A stretch of 6,699 nucleotides of DNA from the NCBI GenBank assembly GCA_030150585.1, contig JASLFM010000144.1, positions 1 through 6,699 of the forward strand. The letters are read 5' to 3'. Below the pieces are notes generated by a model. The model was given only the letters and a program-made list of their open reading frames with translations, made no database searches and had not been told where the DNA came from. Below are positions 4,645 through 6,699 of this stretch, in pieces; position 1 is the first letter of the stretch; every line of letters starts with the position of its first letter. This DNA comes from Acidovorax sp. (lineage in GTDB: Bacteria > Pseudomonadota > Gammaproteobacteria > Burkholderiales > Burkholderiaceae_C). The position numbers and the translations under genes are program-made.

Positions 4645-6000
4645 TCAGCGCGCGCGCAGGAATTCGCCCACTTCGAGCAGCACCAGCTCGTTGTCGTCCG
4701 CCTTGTTGGGCTCGCGGCTGGAGCTGAAGGGCAGGTTGTTGTCGTTGCCCACCACGATGTGCGAGCCGTCCACCACGTCCACGTTCTCGATCGTGAAGAA
4801 CGGGAAGGTGAGCACGCCGTCGTTGAGCGGCTTGCGCGCGAGGCGCTGCGGGTCCTGGATGGCCATCAGGTCGATGTAGCCGATCTTGCGCGCTTCGCCG
4901 CCCGCGTTGGCGTCGGTCAGCTCGACCTTGTAGATGCGCTTGAACTTCGCGAGGTCGTGGAAGCAGTTCGTGCGCTTCTCGCCCGCGGGGCAGGCCTTGT
5001 CGGCGGTGCCTTCGCCGTTGTCGCGCTCGATGATGAGGCCCGTGGTGCCGTCGATCATGTTGAAGTCGCCGATGGCATGGTGGTTGGCCTCCAGCACGTA
5101 CTTCCAGTGGCGGCCCGTCCATTGCTCGCTCTTCACGTCGAATTCGAGCACGCGCAGGTACTGCTTGCCGTCCACGGCCTCGTAGGCCTTGGCGTCCTCG
5201 TTCCACACCGGGCCTTCGAGCAGCGCATAGAGCTTGCTGCCGTCCTTGCTCGACGCCATGCCCTCGAAGCCCTTGGAGCGCTTGATCTGGAACGCGGGCG
5301 CCTTGGCGTCGGGTGCGCCGGCCGTGGTGATGGCGGGGTGGTCGGGCGAGCGCACCACCTTGCCGTCCACCTGGGTTTCGAACACCGCGAGCACCTTGCC
5401 GTTCAGGTCGGCCTTGATGAGGTAGGGGCCGAACTCCTCGCCGATCCAGAGCGCGCCGCCCGCGAACTGGAAGCTCTCGGGGTCGAAGTCCGAGCCCGTG
5501 AGGTAGCGCTGCTTGCTGCCCTCCTGGGCGATGCGGAACGGCACCTTCTTGTCGGGGTCGTGCAGGAACACGGTCTTCTTGCGCTGGAATTGGCCGCTCT
5601 TGAAATCCACGGTGTAGTGGTTCAGGTAGAGCATGAAGTCGGGCGAGTTGGCCTTGGCGCCCGCGCCGTTGTCGGTGAGGATCCAGAACGAACCGTCGGC
5701 CATGCGCTTGATGCCCGAGTGGCCCTGGATGGGCTGGCCCTTGAACGGCAGCGACACGCCCGTGGGCCGGCCCGCCGACAGGCCCTCCACGCTGCCCAGC
5801 AGGTCCACGCGCCGGGCCGTGGTGAATTTGCCGCTGGTCTGCAGGTCAGCGGGCGCATCCTTGGGCGCGGGGATGAAGGTCTGCGCGGGCAGCACGGCGT
5901 GGCCTGCGAGCGTGGCGGGATAAGCCTGCTGCGCGTGGGCAGGGGACAGGGCGGCGCAGGCCAGGGCCGCGCAGGCGGCGATGCGGTTCATGGAGAGCAT
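4645..6000 (-). CDS. Secreted esterase-like activity of phytase family protein
   Basis: This protein of 451 residues is probably exported to the periplasm and carries the phytase-like/esterase-like domain (PF13449 type), expected to fold as a beta-propeller. The signal peptide is MNRIAACAALACAALSPAHA with a likely cleavage AHA|QQ. Family blocks in order are GSVEGLSAGRPTG (69-81), GHSGIKRMADGSFWILTDNG (93-112), DPESFQFAGGALWIGEEFGP (173-192), GFEGMASSKDGSKLYALLEG (244-263), GLIIERDNGEG (321-331) and ENVDVVDGSHIVVGNDNNLP (405-424). The acidic DNG/GNDNN loops suggest metal binding. The mature protein has only two cysteines (337 and 346), suited to a small disulfide loop. The start is ATG 6000 or ATG 5991 (three codons later); both leave the signal peptide intact, and the open frame to 6162 is unsupported. 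Catalytic activity in this family is poorly characterised, and phytase action is not established. It follows the DMT gene by 74 bases. Confidence 0.9.
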   Translation of the reverse strand: MLSMNRIAACAALACAALSPAHAQQAYPATLAGHAVLPAQTFIPAPKDAPADLQTSGKFTTARRVDLLGSVEGLSAGRPTGVSLPFKGQPIQGHSGIKRMADGSFWILTDNGAGAKANSPDFMLYLNHYTVDFKSGQFQRKKTVFLHDPDKKVPFRIAQEGSKQRYLTGSDFDPESFQFAGGALWIGEEFGPYLIKADLNGKVLAVFETQVDGKVVRSPDHPAITTAGAPDAKAPAFQIKRSKGFEGMASSKDGSKLYALLEGPVWNEDAKAYEAVDGKQYLRVLEFDVKSEQWTGRHWKYVLEANHHAIGDFNMIDGTTGLIIERDNGEGTADKACPAGEKRTNCFHDLAKFKRIYKVELTDANAGGEARKIGYIDLMAIQDPQRLARKPLNDGVLTFPFFTIENVDVVDGSHIVVGNDNNLPFSSSREPNKADDNELVLLEVGEFLRAR

Positions 6001-6041
6001 GCGAGGGTCTCGGGTCGGAACGAAAGCCGCCACGATGCCCA

Positions 6042-6076
6042 GGGCGCATGACACCGCTGTGTCAGAACCTGCGCTC
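6042..6076. repeat. Imperfect inverted repeat after the right-hand DMT gene
   Basis: TGACAC (6049-6054) and GTGTCA (6059-6064) form a perfect six-pair stem around the loop CGCT. It can extend with GCGCA (6044-6048) pairing TGCGC (6070-6074) across a five-base bulge, plus one wobble and one further pair reaching the DMT stop codon. No T tract follows on the minus strand, so it is a poor intrinsic terminator. It could be a transcript-end or processing structure, or an operator for the phytase-like gene. Confidence 0.3.
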
Positions 6077-6699
6077 AGCGGGAGCGAAGCATCCACAGCG
6101 CGGCAGCCACGATCAGCGCACCGCCCGCCCAGACCCCGGGCTCCATGCGCTCGCCCAGCCACGCCACAGCGAACAGCGCGCCCCAGGCGGGCTCGGTGCC
6201 CATGAGCAGCCCCACGCGGCTCGGCGTGCCGCGCCGCAGCGCCCAGTTCTGCACCACGAAGGCGAACACCGTGCAGCCCAGCACGAGGTACAGGCTCGCG
6301 GCCCAGAATGCACCCGCCGTGGGCAAGGGCGGCAGGCCGCCCGGCAACGCCAGTGCAAGCAACAGGCTGCCCAGCCCCACCACCGCCGATTGCACCGTGG
6401 TGAGCAGCAGCACCGGCACGCCCCCTTCACCTTCCTTGCGGCGCTGGAAGTGGGCCGTGGAACAGGCGATCACCGCGCGCAGCGCGGCGGCGGCGAGCAT
6501 CAGCGCATCCCCCATGCCAAAGCGCCCCTGCCAGCCGCCCGCCAGCAGCAGCGCCCCAAGCAGTGAAACGGCCGCGCAGCCCCACACCACGCGCGCGGGC
6601 CGCCGGCCCAGCAAGGCCCACTCCGCCAGCGGTGTGAACACCACGCACAGGCTGATCAGCAGCGCCGCGTTGCTGGCCTGGGTGCGGGCCACACCATAG
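6075..6699 (-). CDS. EamA/DMT-family transporter, N-terminal part beyond the window
   Basis: This is an inner-membrane transporter of the drug/metabolite superfamily, entering from the right edge and ending with TGA at 6075. The frame is open through 6698 and reads YGVARTQASNAALLISLCVV, the typical fourth helix of the first EamA repeat, so the GTG at 6692 is internal rather than a start and roughly the first 80-90 residues are missing. What remains is the end of repeat one (FTPLAEWALLGRRPARVVWG) and a complete second repeat with about five hydrophobic segments. The second repeat closes with the family block TEPAWGALFAVAWLGERMEP and a short basic tail, MLRSR. In the first repeat the GER motif is replaced by GRR. 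The substrate is unknown. It is only distantly similar to the DMT protein at 1455-2387, so it is not a recent tandem copy. The phytase-like gene follows 74 bases downstream on the same strand. Confidence 0.9.
   Translation of the reverse strand, partial: YGVARTQASNAALLISLCVVFTPLAEWALLGRRPARVVWGCAAVSLLGALLLAGGWQGRFGMGDALMLAAAALRAVIACSTAHFQRRKEGEGGVPVLLLTTVQSAVVGLGSLLLALALPGGLPPLPTAGAFWAASLYLVLGCTVFAFVVQNWALRRGTPSRVGLLMGTEPAWGALFAVAWLGERMEPGVWAGGALIVAAALWMLRSR

Noticed and set aside
4595..5206. N-terminal extension of about 200 codons joined to riboflavin synthase
   Set aside because: The extension lies inside the phytase-like gene in another frame and is Arg/Gly/Gln-rich. MFTGIVQ marks the universal start of riboflavin synthase at 4594.
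4759..6051. A 430-codon open frame on the plus strand opposite the phytase-like gene
   Set aside because: Its translation is rich in Ala, Val, His, Glu and Arg without any domain, and it mirrors a well-recognised secreted protein on the other strand. Such frames are expected opposite GC-rich genes.
6001..6162. 54-codon upstream extension of the phytase-like gene
   Set aside because: It would bury the signal peptide, overlap the DMT gene and add low-complexity residues. The starts at 6000 or 5991 fit an exported protein.

Overview
The window is GC-rich chromosomal DNA, densely packed with genes. Codons are strongly G/C-ending throughout, and this produces many long meaningless reading frames on the opposite strands. 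An orphan Bug-type (TctC family) periplasmic binding protein, a GcvA-like LysR regulator and two EamA/DMT transporters suggest a betaproteobacterium of the Burkholderiales, most likely the Comamonadaceae. That placement is inferred from protein style, not from a database match. Eight protein genes are supported, and two of them are cut by the window ends. No rRNA, tRNA, CRISPR array, insertion sequence or phage gene is visible. No gene-free stretch reaches 300 bases; the longest is 113 bases (2388-2500).

Layout from left to right. Bases 1-920 (+) hold the C-terminal bulk of a Bug solute-binding protein, entering just before its signal-peptide cleavage site. Bases 921-2387 (-) hold a DMT exporter followed 39 bases later by a NudJ-like NUDIX hydrolase; the pair probably shares one transcript. 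The 113-base gap at 2388-2500 is the only divergent intergenic region. It separates the DMT gene from a LysR regulator at 2501-3394 (+) and contains a plausible minus-strand promoter and several small dyads. Bases 3381-6699 (-) hold four genes in one direction: a DMT transporter (cut at the right edge), a secreted phytase-like/esterase-like protein, riboflavin synthase alpha, and a GNAT acetyltransferase that overlaps the riboflavin synthase stop codon through a TTG start.

Working together. The LysR/DMT pair looks like a regulator with its divergent target transporter, a common arrangement for efflux genes. The NUDIX enzyme downstream would be co-expressed and is probably a housekeeping phosphohydrolase. 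In the right-hand cluster the genes do not form an obvious pathway. Riboflavin synthase makes riboflavin from 6,7-dimethyl-8-ribityllumazine, but no other rib gene is nearby. A terminator-like hairpin lies just upstream of its start, so it may be transcribed or translated separately from the phytase-like gene.

I see no clearly new multi-gene system. The points most worth checking are the hairpin abutting the riboflavin synthase start, the isolated E. coli-type riboflavin synthase, the divergent LysR/DMT control region, and the absence of strong Shine-Dalgarno sequences before any of the six visible starts. Both convergent gene pairs lack intergenic space: one has back-to-back stop codons and the other overlaps by 14 bases.
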